DNA of 5,033 nt, taken from the NCBI GenBank assembly GCA_030550225.1, contig JAUQPV010000217.1, positions 1 to 5,033 on the forward strand, written 5' to 3'. The notes beneath the pieces were generated by a model. It saw only the letters and a list, made by a program, of their open reading frames with translations. It made no database searches and was not told where the DNA came from. Numbering within the stretch: the first letter of the stretch is position 1; each line of letters opens with the position of its first letter. Source of the stretch: Acidobacteriota bacterium (GTDB lineage: Bacteria; Acidobacteriota; HRBIN11). Positions 4,717 to 5,033 of the stretch are shown here, one piece after another. The translations under genes and the position numbers were made by a program.

Positions 4717-4741
4717 ACCCGGCGCCCGGGACCTGGGACCC
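4717..4741 (-). repeat. heptamer tract between convergent genes
   Basis: ACCCGGC, GCCCGGG, ACCTGGG and ACCC keep the 7-base period and share GCCCGGGACC with 1520-1547. The tract fills most of the 39-bp gap between the PIN-like gene stop and the stop of the leftward gene. It contains GC-rich self-complementary pieces but no T-run, so I do not call a terminator. Confidence 0.6.
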
Positions 4742-4754
4742 TTCATTTGAACGT

Positions 4755-5033
4755 CTATTCCCCGATCGGCCGTTCGTAGATGCGGTAGACCTTCGTCCGC
4801 CGGGCGCCGATGCGCTCGAGGGGGCGATTCATCAAGTCGTTGTCCTCCAGGATCCAGGAAAACTCGGCGTGGGTATACCCCTTGCGGGCACCCCGCTGGT
4901 ACAGCTCCGAGTACAACAGAATCTCGATCCCCCGGTAGCGAAAATCGTACCTCACGCCTAAGGTGATGACCCGGAAGCTTCGAATCTGTCGGAGGCCCCG
5001 GAGGAGCGTCCACCACCCAAAGGGTCGGAGGCG
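4755..5033 (-). CDS. C-terminal part of a GNAT-like (YghO-type) protein, 5' end outside the window
   Basis: The minus-strand frame enters at the right edge without a stop and ends at TAG (4757-4755), giving 92 residues. It begins RLRPFGWWTLLRGLRQIRSF, continues VITLGVRYDFRYRGIEILLYSEL, then GARKGYTHAEFSWILEDND and a C-terminal GARRTKVYRIYERPI. The pattern of a glycine-rich strand-turn, a helix, E-x-SWILEDN-x-x-MN and a final G-x-x-x-x-K-x-YRIYE matches the C-terminal half of acetyltransferase-fold proteins related to YghO, whose substrate is not known. An in-frame GTG at 4955 is not the start, because the matching sequence continues upstream to the window edge. The gene converges on the PIN-like gene with a 39-bp gap and has GC-rich codon use like glmU, so it looks resident. 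Confidence 0.75.
   Translation of the reverse strand, partial: RLRPFGWWTLLRGLRQIRSFRVITLGVRYDFRYRGIEILLYSELYQRGARKGYTHAEFSWILEDNDLMNRPLERIGARRTKVYRIYERPIGE

Overview
This is a bacterial window with high GC content in most genes and clear Shine-Dalgarno sites. A complete glmU (UDP-GlcNAc synthesis for peptidoglycan) shows a bacterial host. I cannot place the organism further from sequence alone; the high GC, GTC/GAC/CGG-rich codons and repeat-filled spacers would fit an uncultured, possibly thermophilic lineage, but that is only a guess.

Layout. A minus-strand gene runs off the left edge (1-130). Positions 131-798 hold no convincing gene. They are filled with repeats: a hairpin-forming repeat head (165-196), a separate 11-bp inverted repeat (204-295), and a large nested palindrome of about 370 bp (422-790). 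The palindrome is built from two inverted copies of an 80-bp element, two inverted heptamer tracts and a perfect inner 15-bp inverted repeat. Next come a secreted DUF192-family protein (811-1380), whose last ~20 codons are repeat DNA, another copy of the 80-bp element with a terminator-like hairpin, short tandem repeats, and glmU (1563-3002).

Behind glmU, 19 bp after its stop, lies a visibly less GC-rich two-gene cassette on the same strand. It encodes a 400-aa ABC/AAA-type ATPase of the OLD/RecF-like kind (3022-4224) and a 154-aa PIN-like putative nuclease (4251-4715). A heptamer tract separates it from a convergent minus-strand gene that enters from the right edge (4755-5033), the C-terminal part of a GNAT-like protein.

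How it fits together. DUF192 and GlmU look like resident genes. The ATPase/PIN-like pair looks like an acquired module, possibly read from the glmU transcript, and is the best candidate here for an undescribed conflict or defence system. The other notable feature is the repeat family: one ~80-bp element in four copies or fragments, often next to heptamer tracts, apparently able to make large palindromes and to alter the end of a coding region.
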